Assembly (NCBI GenBank): GCA_947628085.1
Contig: CANQYM010000001.1
Location: 154,070 to 218,069, forward strand
From: an uncultured Clostridia bacterium
GTDB taxonomy: Bacteria > Bacillota > Clostridia > TANB77 > CAG-508
DNA: 64,000 nucleotides
Direction: 5' to 3'
Shown here: one piece after another, positions 45,772 through 54,355 of the stretch
Layout of the letters: the number at the start of each line of letters is the position of its first letter
Numbering within the stretch: position 1 is the first letter of the stretch
Notes under the pieces: model-generated
Told to the model about the DNA's origin: nothing
The model's database searches: none
What the model saw: only the letters and a program-made list of their open reading frames with translations
Made by a program: the position numbers and the translations under genes

Positions 45772-47640
45772 TTATAACTCCATAATTATTGGCAAAATCA
45801 TTGGATTTCTCTTTGTTGCTTGCATTATATAGTCTCTCAAAGAATCTCTTATTGTCGTTTTTATTGTTGACCAATCTGTTACATGGTTATCTACGCAATT
45901 CATTACTTCTATATTTACTAGTTGTTTAACTTCTTCCATTAAATTTTCAGATTCTCTAACATAAACAAAACCTCTTGAAATTACATCTGGTCCTGCTACT
46001 ACATTTCCTTTAGAATCCATTGTTAAAACAACTATAATTAGTCCATCTTGTGATAAATGTTGTCTATCCCTTAAAACAATATTTCCAACATCACCAACAC
46101 CTAAGCCATCAACAAATACTTTTCCAACTTGTACACTTCCAGTAAGTTTAGCTTCTTGCTCATTTATTTCCAATACTTTACCATTTTTTAATAAAATAAT
46201 GTTTTCATCTGGAATTCCCATTAATTTAGCTGTGTTTTTATGTGCTATTAATTGTCTATATTCGCCATGAACTGGAACAAAGAATTTTGGTCTTACTAAA
46301 GATAACATTAACTTTTGTTCTTCTTGACAAGCATGTCCTGAAACGTGAACATCGGCTAGTGCACTATATACAACCTCTGCTCCTATTTTCATTAAGTCAT
46401 CTATAACTTTTGATACAAATTTTTCATTTCCTGGAATTGGTGTTGCAGAAATTATAACTAAGTCATTTGAATTTATATTTACTTTTTTATGCTCGCCATT
46501 TGCCATTCTAGTTAATGCAGACATTGGTTCACCTTGACTTCCTGTTGTAATTATAACTAGTTGGTCATCAGTGTAATTTTTAATCATGTCTATATCTATA
46601 AATACATTTTTAGGTGCATTAACATATCCTAATTCAACAGAAGTTTGAATCATGTTTATCATGCTTCTACCACAAATAGCAATTTTTCTATTGTTTGCAA
46701 CTGCTGAATTAACTATTTGTTGAATTCTGTGCATATTTGAAGCAAAAGTTGCTATTACAATTCTTTTTTTACAATTTGCAAATAATTTATCAAAAACTTC
46801 TCCAACTGTGCTCTCAGACATAGTATATCCTTTTCTCTCAGCATTTGTACTATCTGAAAGAAGTGCTAGAACTCCTCTATTTCCAAGTTCAGCAAGTCTT
46901 CCTAAATCTATTTTTTGATCATCTATTGGAGTATAGTCTATTTTAAAATCTCCCGTATGAACTACTGTTCCAACTGGTGTATGAATTGCTAAAGCTACTG
47001 AATCTGGAATACTATGACAGCTTCTTATAAATTCTACTCTCATTTTTCCAAGCACAATAGTTTGACCTTGTTTTACTACATTAAGTTTTGCTGTGCTTAG
47101 TAGTTTATGTTCTTCCAACTTATTTGAAATTAATCCTATTGTTAGCTTTGTAGCATAAATTGGAATATTAATTTGTTTTAATAAATATGCAATTGAACCT
47201 ATATGATCTTCGTGACCATGTGTAATAACTAATCCTCTTATTTTCTCTTTATTTTTCTCAAGATAACTAAAGTCTGGAATAACTAAATCTATTCCAAGCA
47301 TATCATCTTCTGGAAATGCTACTCCACAATCTACTAATACTATGTCGTTTCCGTACTCAAACACAGTAATATTTTTTCCGATTTCCTCAATTCCACCTAA
47401 AGGAATTATTTTTAAATTCTCTTTTTTAAAAGAAAAACCTTCTTTTACATCTAATGCTAATTCTTTCTCTAAAATACTAACATTCTTTTTTACTATTTGC
47501 TTTTCTCTTTTTACTAAATCATTTTTACTTTTTATTTTGTTTGTGATATTTTGATTCTCTTTTTTTATCACATTTTGCTTTCTTGGATACCTCTTTTTCT
47601 TTGCAATTCCTTTTTCTTTTGAAATATTATTGTTCTCCAT
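45772..47640 (-). CDS. rnj: Ribonuclease J
   Basis: 622 residues from ATG at 47640. A Lys/Asn-rich head of ~60 residues is followed by the metallo-beta-lactamase/beta-CASP core with THGHEDHIGS (metal HxHxDH), TGDFKIDYTP, and SGHACQEEQKLML; a C-terminal RNase J domain closes it. 5'-3' exonuclease and endonuclease for mRNA decay and rRNA maturation. The GGAG is 27 nt from the ATG with a hairpin between. A GTG at 47667 and non-standard starts are alternatives. Confidence 0.94.
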   Translation of the reverse strand: MENNNISKEKGIAKKKRYPRKQNVIKKENQNITNKIKSKNDLVKREKQIVKKNVSILEKELALDVKEGFSFKKENLKIIPLGGIEEIGKNITVFEYGNDIVLVDCGVAFPEDDMLGIDLVIPDFSYLEKNKEKIRGLVITHGHEDHIGSIAYLLKQINIPIYATKLTIGLISNKLEEHKLLSTAKLNVVKQGQTIVLGKMRVEFIRSCHSIPDSVALAIHTPVGTVVHTGDFKIDYTPIDDQKIDLGRLAELGNRGVLALLSDSTNAERKGYTMSESTVGEVFDKLFANCKKRIVIATFASNMHRIQQIVNSAVANNRKIAICGRSMINMIQTSVELGYVNAPKNVFIDIDMIKNYTDDQLVIITTGSQGEPMSALTRMANGEHKKVNINSNDLVIISATPIPGNEKFVSKVIDDLMKIGAEVVYSALADVHVSGHACQEEQKLMLSLVRPKFFVPVHGEYRQLIAHKNTAKLMGIPDENIILLKNGKVLEINEQEAKLTGSVQVGKVFVDGLGVGDVGNIVLRDRQHLSQDGLIIVVLTMDSKGNVVAGPDVISRGFVYVRESENLMEEVKQLVNIEVMNCVDNHVTDWSTIKTTIRDSLRDYIMQATKRNPMILPIIMEL

Positions 47641-47648
47641 ATTTTTTT

Positions 47649-47665
47649 GTATATTAATAATATAC
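47649..47665 (-). promoter_or_regulatory. Hairpin between RNase J ribosome binding site and start
   Basis: GTATATTATTAATATAC (6-bp stem, 5-nt loop; up to 8 bp if tighter) lies directly after GGAGT (47671-47667 region) and 8 nt before ATG 47640. Folding would bring the site into normal spacing. Confidence 0.4.
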
Positions 47666-47855
47666 ACTCCTTTCTTTATTTTACTTTTGTATCTTTTGAA
47701 TTTATAAAGTTTAATTTTTTAAAGCAAACAAAAATTAGCCTATTTTTAATAGACTTTTAATTTAAAAAATATATTTAATTTTAATCCGTACACTTTTAAT
47801 ATTTTCTAAACTATTTAATTTTTATTTTTTATAAATCTCATTAATACTGTTTAAT

Positions 47856-47884
47856 ATTATACTATTTTTTCTAGCTATTGTCAA
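47856..47884 (-). promoter_or_regulatory. Consensus promoter of RNase J
   Basis: TTGACA (47884-47879), 17-nt spacer containing TAGCTAGAAAAAATAG, TATAAT (47861-47856). Leaves a leader of about 205 nt in which, apart from the hairpin next to the start, I see no recognised regulatory class. The spacer is nearly identical to that of the infC promoter. Confidence 0.8.
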
Positions 47885-48048
47885 GGTTTGCAAGTTTTTA
47901 TATAGCATTTTTAATTTACAAAAATCGACTTTTAAATATAATCTTATAAATAACATAATTAAAAATTGTATGTTAAAATTTATAGTAATTACATATAATA
48001 TTGAGGCTCTTAAAAAGTATAACTTTTAGCATTGCTTCTATAACTCAA

Positions 48049-48204
48049 AAAAGTGTATGATTTAGTAATTATATAAAGTAACTTGGTGTCGCAATCTTCT
48101 TTTTTTAAAATAAACAAAAGGAAGATTGCTCCAATCGCCCTTCGCTTACGCTTCGGTTGGTCGCTTACGCGTTACTTTATATAATTACTAAATCATACAC
48201 TTTT
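48049..48204. repeat. Palindromic element, copy C
   Basis: Perfect 34-bp arms 48049-48082 and 48171-48204 (AAAAGTGTATGATTTAGTAA type), unlike copies A and B. The core has TTGGTGTCGCAATCTTC, an AT-rich loop, GAAGATTGCTCCAATCGC and CTTCGGTTGGTCGCTTACGC. It lies in the ~680-nt gap between RNase J and the zeta-like module. The remainder of that gap holds only AT-rich sequence and the two promoters. Confidence 0.88.
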
Positions 48205-48286
48205 GGGTTTTCAATAATTAAAAAAAATATATTTTAAAGGTAATTTTTTATACAAGATTTTTAAAAAATATTAAAAATGTATTTAC

Positions 48287-48315
48287 TTGTTTAAAATTTT
48301 TCTATATGATATAAT
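48287..48315 (+). promoter_or_regulatory. Promoter of the zeta-like kinase module
   Basis: TTGTTT (48287-48292), 17-nt spacer, TATAAT (48310-48315) with TGA extended -10; 28 nt from the first ATG. Confidence 0.65.
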
Positions 48316-48342
48316 CATCAAAAAAATATAAAAGGAATTTTT

Positions 48343-48552
48343 ATGGAAAATAATATATTATTTACTTTAATTAATGAAAAATTAAATAGAAGAATAGCTA
48401 AATTAAATATTTTAATTTCACAAGATTCAGATAATATGAGTTTAAAAAGTGAACTTCAACAAGTTTTAGCAGATAAACAATTATTATATAAAGGAAGTAC
48501 TGAAGATTTAGAAAAATTAAGAGAAAAATATGGAGAATTCATTAATGAATAA
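48343..48552 (+). CDS. Small helical protein upstream of zeta-like kinase
   Basis: 69 residues, entirely helical and charged (LNRRIAKLNILISQDSDN). Ribosome binding site AAAGGAA. It overlaps the next gene by 8 nt, so the pair is co-expressed. Position and size fit an epsilon-type antitoxin, but there is no sequence motif to support that. Confidence 0.5.
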   Translation: MENNILFTLINEKLNRRIAKLNILISQDSDNMSLKSELQQVLADKQLLYKGSTEDLEKLREKYGEFINE

Positions 48553-49549
48553 TTTAGAAGATTTAACCTTAAAAGTAAAAGAAGTTATAGAATCTGAAAA
48601 GTCTATTAACCATGACATTAGATATTTAAATGCTTCTCATGCTAAATTAATTAGTCAAATTATTACTAACTATAATTTAACAGAAGCTCAAAATACCCCT
48701 CTTCCACCACAAGCACAGATGATTTTCTTAGGAGCCCCTACAGGAGCAGGAAAGGATATTTTTGTTAAAAAAATTCTAACGGACAATCTTGATAAAAATT
48801 TTGTTGTTTTAAATATGGATATGTTTAGACACTATCATAATATTATAGCAACAGATAATAGAGTTCTATCAGATAAATACTTTGCTTCAACAACAAATCC
48901 TACTTCTTATGAACTTTATTACATTATACAAGAAATAATTTTAAGATTATTTCCTGGAACTAATGTTATTATAACTGGAACAATGAGAGATTTAGGCTGG
49001 GTAAAGGAAATCGTTAATCGCTATAAAAATACTCAAAAAACACATTATCAAACTTCTTTATATACCCTTGCTGTTCAGATTACTGAAAGTGCATTTTCTA
49101 TTTTTGAAAGATATTTAAATATGGTAAATAACAGAGGAAATACAGATGAACCTTTAAGATATACCGATTTAAACTATTATGCAGATACAGCTTCTAACTT
49201 TTTATCTGCAGTATCTTTCTTTGAAGATGATTATCATAAAAATCCACATTCTAAATTATTCGATTCAATAAGAGTTTATCGTAGAAATACAAATATATAT
49301 GATTCTTCTGAAAATACTCTACTTTTCGATTCAGAAAATTCTCCAGAAGGAGCATCTGCTTCTTCTTGTATAAGTAGCATCATGCATTCTACATTACCAA
49401 TAAGTTCTGAAAGAATGAATAAATTATTAAATATCATTGAAAAAAATAGTGATTATTTAAAATCACAAGGATTATATGAAAGTATATTAGTTGATTTAAA
49501 AAATACATTGCCAAGTTTATATAAAACATCAGGAGAAATTAAAAAATAA
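48545..49549 (+). CDS. Zeta-toxin-like P-loop kinase
   Basis: 334 residues from ATG at 48545 (GGAG 8 nt upstream; an ATG at 48530 is possible). Walker A FLGAPTGAGKD (about 61-71) has Asp where Ser/Thr normally follows Lys. LNMDMFRHYHN (about 89-99) matches the catalytic-Asp region of zeta/PezT toxins, which phosphorylate UDP-N-acetylglucosamine. The C-terminal half is unassigned and helical. No signal peptide. The toxin role is inference. Confidence 0.5.
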   Translation: MNNLEDLTLKVKEVIESEKSINHDIRYLNASHAKLISQIITNYNLTEAQNTPLPPQAQMIFLGAPTGAGKDIFVKKILTDNLDKNFVVLNMDMFRHYHNIIATDNRVLSDKYFASTTNPTSYELYYIIQEIILRLFPGTNVIITGTMRDLGWVKEIVNRYKNTQKTHYQTSLYTLAVQITESAFSIFERYLNMVNNRGNTDEPLRYTDLNYYADTASNFLSAVSFFEDDYHKNPHSKLFDSIRVYRRNTNIYDSSENTLLFDSENSPEGASASSCISSIMHSTLPISSERMNKLLNIIEKNSDYLKSQGLYESILVDLKNTLPSLYKTSGEIKK

Positions 49550-49554
49550 AATTT

Positions 49555-49588
49555 AAAAGAGCTTTGAAAATTTTTCAAAGCTCTTTTT
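49555..49588. terminator. Bidirectional terminator, zeta-like gene and ROK gene
   Basis: Stem AAAAGAGCTTTGAAAA / TTTTTCAAAGCTCTTTT, perfect over 16 bp, between convergent stops. Confidence 0.88.
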
Positions 49589-49590
49589 TA

Positions 49591-50490
49591 TTATAAAGTT
49601 GCACCTATTATTCCAGCATCATTTTTAAAATATGCAGTTGTTATTTTATGTTCTCCTCTATTAAAAGTTGAATTTGGCTTATTTATTTCTTCTATTAATT
49701 TATTTAAAACGGGATGTCCTTCATAATATGAAAAACTTCCTCCAAAACAAACTATTTCTGGTTCAAAAATATCTATTAAATTGCATACTCCTATTTTTAA
49801 ATAGTCAATAAATTCATTTATATCATCTTGAACTTCATCATGATACTGAACCATAATATGTTCTCTTAAGTATTGTCCTGAAATATCTGAGCCATCTATA
49901 TGTAGAGTATTTGTTATTCTATTTTTTAAAGCTTTTATTGAACAATATCTTTCAAAACAACCTTTTTTTCCACAAGTACACTGTATTCCATCTTTTACAA
50001 GCGTCATATGTCCAAATTCAAATCCAGAATATTTTTTTGGTTCTAACAGCTTTCCTCCAATAAATGCTGCTCCCCCTATTCCTGTTCCAATATTTATAAA
50101 TACACAGTCATCATAATCTTTCATTGAGCCATACATTTTTTCAACAAGAGCTGCACATTTTCCATCATTTCTAATTTTCACATCTAAATTATATTTTTCT
50201 TTTAATTTAGACTGCAAATCAAAATTTTGTATTCCTAAATTCCAAGATGTAATCCTTCCATTTGTAACTGTTCCAGGAGAAGCTACTCCTATTTTTTCTA
50301 TATTTTCTAGCACAATATTATTTTTATTTAAAAGCTCATTTATTAATTCATCTATGTTTCTTAATATTGCATTTTCTATGTCTTTTCTATCTTCACTAGA
50401 AAAAAATTTATCAACTGTATCTAACAAATTTTCATTTTCAACTAAGCCAACTCCTATATGGCTTCCACCTAAATCAATTCCTATTTTCAT
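49591..50490 (-). CDS. ROK-family sugar kinase
   Basis: 299 residues. Phosphate-1 IGIDLGGSHIGVGL, RNDGKCAALVEK, NIGTGIGGAAF, and the ROK zinc signature GHMTLV..CTCGKKGCFERYCS. No N-terminal helix-turn-helix, so it is an enzyme rather than a NagC-type repressor; glucokinase or N-acetylmannosamine-type kinase are both possible. Follows the pilC-like gene by 17 nt. Confidence 0.88.
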   Translation of the reverse strand: MKIGIDLGGSHIGVGLVENENLLDTVDKFFSSEDRKDIENAILRNIDELINELLNKNNIVLENIEKIGVASPGTVTNGRITSWNLGIQNFDLQSKLKEKYNLDVKIRNDGKCAALVEKMYGSMKDYDDCVFINIGTGIGGAAFIGGKLLEPKKYSGFEFGHMTLVKDGIQCTCGKKGCFERYCSIKALKNRITNTLHIDGSDISGQYLREHIMVQYHDEVQDDINEFIDYLKIGVCNLIDIFEPEIVCFGGSFSYYEGHPVLNKLIEEINKPNSTFNRGEHKITTAYFKNDAGIIGATL

Positions 50491-50507
50491 TTGTAGCCCT
50501 CCTAATT

Positions 50508-51824
50508 TTAAATAAATAGTAGTCCTCCTAAATATAGTTGTATACTTGGTATTAAGAATAATATTAAAAATAATATTAATGTAATTGCAATTAATATGTG
50601 TGAGATATTTGTTAATCTTTTTAACAAAATTTCTATGTGTATTTCTATTTCTTGGTCTAAATATTCTATTGTTTTACCAAGCATTTTTGATAAATCACCT
50701 TTTTCACTTTTTTTCATTATTTCAATTGTTACAGAGTTTAATTTCTTTGGTTCTTCAAAAGGTGGTATCCAAGATTTTCCTACATATAAGTTGTTAATAG
50801 CCTCTTCAACTTTAGAAATCATATATGTGTTTGTAACTGTATTTTTACTAATTTCCAAAGCATCTTGTATTCTCATTTTGCTTTGTAAATTTAAAAATAT
50901 ACTTTTAATAACTCTTGAAAATTCAATTAAATATGTAATTTTTCCAAATATTTTATTAGTATATTTGAAATGATCAAAATTATATCTTCCCTTTTCTGTA
51001 TTTATATATCTTATAACTGCTCCTACAAAAATTGCTATTATTAGTGCAAATATATACCAAAATCTTGCAATAAAACCTATAATTTTCATAAGAATAGTAG
51101 TAATTTTAGGAAGCTCTATCATTCTATAATTTGATTGTATTGCTTTTTCTAAAACTGGTACTCCAAAAATTATTGATAAAATTATTACTATTAAGGTTAC
51201 AACAAGTGTTATACCACTTGGAATTAAATCTGTTTTTACTTTTTCTTTTATTCTTTCTTCATGCTCTAAATAATTAGTTGCATGCTTTAAATACTCACTT
51301 AAGTTTCCTGTTAATTCACCTGTTTTTATAAAATTAACATATACAGGAGAAAATATTTTAGGATATTCGTTCATTGTTTTGTACATTACATCGCCAGATT
51401 CAACACTTTTTAAAATTTTATTAATTGCTTCATTAAAATAGGCATTTTTTGTATTTTTTATTATGGCTATTAAAGCTTTTTTATTTGAAAAATCTGACTT
51501 TTTTAAAAGGTATAAATCTTGGGTAAATTTTCTAAGTTCTGTAATTGAAACTTTATTTTTAACTGATACATTAATATTAATATCTTGATTTAAATCTAAT
51601 TTTTTTCTTTTCTTTGTGTATATGTTTGAAGTTAATTTTCTTTTATTTCTAAGATTTTTATCGAAATTCTCCAAAGAAGGAACTGAGAATTTTTGGTCTA
51701 CACTTATTGGTGTCATACCATTTCTCTTAAGTTTTTTTATACAAGTTATTTTGTCATTTTCATACATTACAACTTTAGTTATTTGTCCTTGTGGTGTTCT
51801 TATTTTACAAATAAACTTACTCAT
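50508..51824 (-). CDS. pilC: PilC/GspF-like pilus inner-membrane platform protein
   Basis: 438 residues. Two T2SSF helical domains (about 90-200 and 290-410) separated by membrane helices (about 205-228, 245-268, 415-436). Strong AGGAGG. It anchors the assembly ATPase in type IV pilus or type II-like systems. No PilB, PilT or prepilin peptidase gene lies in this window. Confidence 0.88.
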   Translation of the reverse strand: MSKFICKIRTPQGQITKVVMYENDKITCIKKLKRNGMTPISVDQKFSVPSLENFDKNLRNKRKLTSNIYTKKRKKLDLNQDININVSVKNKVSITELRKFTQDLYLLKKSDFSNKKALIAIIKNTKNAYFNEAINKILKSVESGDVMYKTMNEYPKIFSPVYVNFIKTGELTGNLSEYLKHATNYLEHEERIKEKVKTDLIPSGITLVVTLIVIILSIIFGVPVLEKAIQSNYRMIELPKITTILMKIIGFIARFWYIFALIIAIFVGAVIRYINTEKGRYNFDHFKYTNKIFGKITYLIEFSRVIKSIFLNLQSKMRIQDALEISKNTVTNTYMISKVEEAINNLYVGKSWIPPFEEPKKLNSVTIEIMKKSEKGDLSKMLGKTIEYLDQEIEIHIEILLKRLTNISHILIAITLILFLILFLIPSIQLYLGGLLFI

Positions 51825-51856
51825 ATTTCCTCCTTTCTTGAAAATTTTAAATTTAT

Positions 51857-52861
51857 CTAGTAAATGTTTATTGGTGCATATTTCGTATTATTAAAATTTT
51901 GATAGTATATATCTTGTTCATCGCCTAGTTTTTTCCAAACTCCAAATATTCCATCAAAGCTACATTCATCTGATATGTTAGATATTTCTTCTCCTACTCT
52001 ATTTAAATATAAATATTTACCATTTAAATATTGAAATTCCATTTTTATTGCTCTTTTACTTGTACCATATCTAAAATATGTAATATCATCTTTTATTGAA
52101 AAATTTGGTATCCAAACATAAATATAATTAGTTACATCTAATGTTACATTATCATAATTAACTATGCTATTTATGTTTCCATTTTCATCTATAAACAAAT
52201 CTCTTAAATTGTCTGCATCTCTTGAAAATATAAGAACTTTTGCCCACCTTTTTGATGAATAATTATACCATTCAGGGTCATTAACATTAGTTGTTATAAA
52301 ATGGTTTAAGTTTTCGGCAAATTTTATTGGTATGATATCATATTCATCATTATTAAATCCTAAATCTTGAAAATATGTATCTGTCATAACTGGATTATTA
52401 CATTCTTCTATGTTTTCTCTTTCTAGCATTGAAGTAATTTCAAATTTTTCTTCTTGATTTAATACATTATATTTTACAACTATTGTTATTTCTTTTGCTA
52501 TATCAAAATTTTCACTAGTTCTTGTTGCCGTAAAATCCACAACATATCCACTTGGAATTTCTGTTCCTAAAAAAGTTTCATTAAAATCATTTCCTACAAT
52601 TACTATATTTTGACTACTTCCTACAACTTTTTTAGTAATTCCTGTTCCTGCTATTGTTTGAATATATTCATTAAAGCTATCATATGTTCTAAAATTTATA
52701 TTTTCTAATATGTTTGTAGCAATTATTGTAGCCTCAATATTTTTATTTGTGCTTTCAATTTTCTTGTTTAAATCAAAACAAATAGCTGTAATAATAATTA
52801 TTGTAATAACTATTATTACGGCTGAAAAAGCTAATTCAATTTGTATACTTCTATTTTTCAT
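51857..52861 (-). CDS. Pilin-like protein with large outside domain
   Basis: 334 residues. N-terminus MKNRSIQIELAFSAVIIVITIII has Glu five residues after a possible cleavage point and a long hydrophobic helix, as in type IV pilin-like proteins, although the usual Gly before cleavage is Arg. The rest is beta-rich with aromatic residues. It follows the small pilin-like gene and precedes pilC in the operon; probably a minor pilin or pseudopilin. Confidence 0.55.
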   Translation of the reverse strand: MKNRSIQIELAFSAVIIVITIIIITAICFDLNKKIESTNKNIEATIIATNILENINFRTYDSFNEYIQTIAGTGITKKVVGSSQNIVIVGNDFNETFLGTEIPSGYVVDFTATRTSENFDIAKEITIVVKYNVLNQEEKFEITSMLERENIEECNNPVMTDTYFQDLGFNNDEYDIIPIKFAENLNHFITTNVNDPEWYNYSSKRWAKVLIFSRDADNLRDLFIDENGNINSIVNYDNVTLDVTNYIYVWIPNFSIKDDITYFRYGTSKRAIKMEFQYLNGKYLYLNRVGEEISNISDECSFDGIFGVWKKLGDEQDIYYQNFNNTKYAPINIY

Positions 52862-52934
52862 AGTCTTTTCCCAATTTATAGTAAATTAGGCATATACATA
52901 ATTAATGCACATGCCCTTTTAATTTAAACTAAAT

Positions 52935-53117
52935 TTAATTTTTTTCTTCTGTTATTACTTCTGTTTGATTTTGAGTTTGACTAACCACATTTTCTTCAAT
53001 TTGATCGACAATACCATTATCTTGAAATACAACATATGCAGTAATTCCTGCCAAAAACATTAGCACAATTACTGTTATCTCTAGTTTAAGTCTAGCAAAT
53101 CCCTTTTGTGATCTCAT
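52935..53117 (-). CDS. Small pilin-like protein
   Basis: 60 residues. QKGFARLKLEITVIVLMFLAG has the Gly-Phe cleavage-like step and a Glu before the hydrophobic helix, as in prepilins, but the Glu is two positions late. Short acidic tail. Encoded between the PilP-position and the larger pilin-like genes. Confidence 0.5.
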   Translation of the reverse strand: MRSQKGFARLKLEITVIVLMFLAGITAYVVFQDNGIVDQIEENVVSQTQNQTEVITEEKN

Positions 53118-53134
53118 TTAATATCTCCTTTTAT

Positions 53135-53695
53135 TTATTTAGAATTTTTCTTTTCAAAATATTTTCCTGGTGTTGATGTATTTGCTGATGTATTTGTTGC
53201 TTTATTTTCAGTAGTATTTACAGTGTTTGTAACATTTTTTGTCTCTTCATTTGTTTCTACAGTAGTAGCACTTGGTGCTACAATATTTTGACTTTCTTTT
53301 GTGTTTTCAGGAGTAGCAGAAACCTCACTTTTTTGAATTTCTGTGTTAGTATTTGCTGTTATTGTTACAGCTTCTTCTGGAGAAGCTTCTTCAGAAAATG
53401 GATCTACTTTTCCACTTGAATAAGAATCATCAGATTCATAAGCTGCTAAATCAGCTTCACCAATACTGTAAGATTTTAATACTTCGTCTGAGCTTTCTTC
53501 TGACATTCCGCTTTTATTATTTATTTCTTGTAATGCATTACTTACTGGTTTACTTGTTTCATAGTTTATTGAACTAATTGCTGCATTTGTAACAGAAACA
53601 CTATCATAAAATAAAATTATAAAAGCAAAAATTATTACTACTAAAAGCAATAAAATAATAGCTATTTCTCTTAATATACCTGGTTTCATTGGCAT
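53135..53695 (-). CDS. PilP-position membrane protein with Thr/Asn tail
   Basis: 186 residues. One membrane helix (about 9-29), then a region with GKVDPF (about 95-100), a short motif shared with PilP-type proteins, and a Thr/Asn/Glu-rich low-complexity tail. In gene order it sits after the PilO-like gene, where PilP belongs. The assignment rests on position and that motif. Confidence 0.45.
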   Translation of the reverse strand: MPMKPGILREIAIILLLLVVIIFAFIILFYDSVSVTNAAISSINYETSKPVSNALQEINNKSGMSEESSDEVLKSYSIGEADLAAYESDDSYSSGKVDPFSEEASPEEAVTITANTNTEIQKSEVSATPENTKESQNIVAPSATTVETNEETKNVTNTVNTTENKATNTSANTSTPGKYFEKKNSK

Positions 53696-53740
53696 GTACC
53701 TCTCTTTTTATTTTTTATTTTCTTTTGTTATATTAACAAA

Positions 53741-54355
53741 TTAGTTTTCAACAGAAGATAAATTATTTTTTAATGATACTTCTTTTACTGTAAAGGTTGC
53801 TTGTAGTTCTTCCCCATTTTCTTTTAATAAGAAGTTGCTTGTTTCAAAATTTAATTCGTCATCTTTTTCAAAATTATACATAAAGTCTGTTATTGCTCCA
53901 TATTCGCCTTTAAGTGTAAATTTTAAATCACATATTGCATATTCTGGACTTATTGCTGTTGCAGTTTCACTTTTAACAACATCTATCTGTAGCTTTACAC
54001 CTTTTTCTGCTGCATAATCTCCAATTTTTTTCCACAAATAGTCCATATCAAATAAATCCATTGCATTATATAAATTTTGATTAGATATTTTTCCTTCACT
54101 AACTAATTGGTCATATTTAGTTTTTAAATCATTATATTTATTAACTGCTGTGTCTAAAGTAGTTTTTTTCTCTTCAAATTCTACATTATTCTTGTTACTT
54201 AATTCAGCAGATAAAGATTTTCTTTGATTTGTTACCTGAATTATATTTTTATAACTATTTATTTTAAAACCACCTATACTTATCCCAACAAAAAATATTA
54301 CGAAGAAAAGTATTGCTAAAATGATTGAAATAAGAATTAATATATATTTTCTCAT
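53741..54355 (-). CDS. PilO-like pilus alignment protein
   Basis: 204 residues. Membrane helix (about 4-26), coiled coil (about 40-90), then a ferredoxin-like C-terminal domain with AICDLKFTLKGEYGAITDFMYNFE, the typical PilO/GspM-like pattern. Its start overlaps the fused PilM-PilN stop by 4 nt (ATGA). Confidence 0.7.
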   Translation of the reverse strand: MRKYILILISIILAILFFVIFFVGISIGGFKINSYKNIIQVTNQRKSLSAELSNKNNVEFEEKKTTLDTAVNKYNDLKTKYDQLVSEGKISNQNLYNAMDLFDMDYLWKKIGDYAAEKGVKLQIDVVKSETATAISPEYAICDLKFTLKGEYGAITDFMYNFEKDDELNFETSNFLLKENGEELQATFTVKEVSLKNNLSSVEN

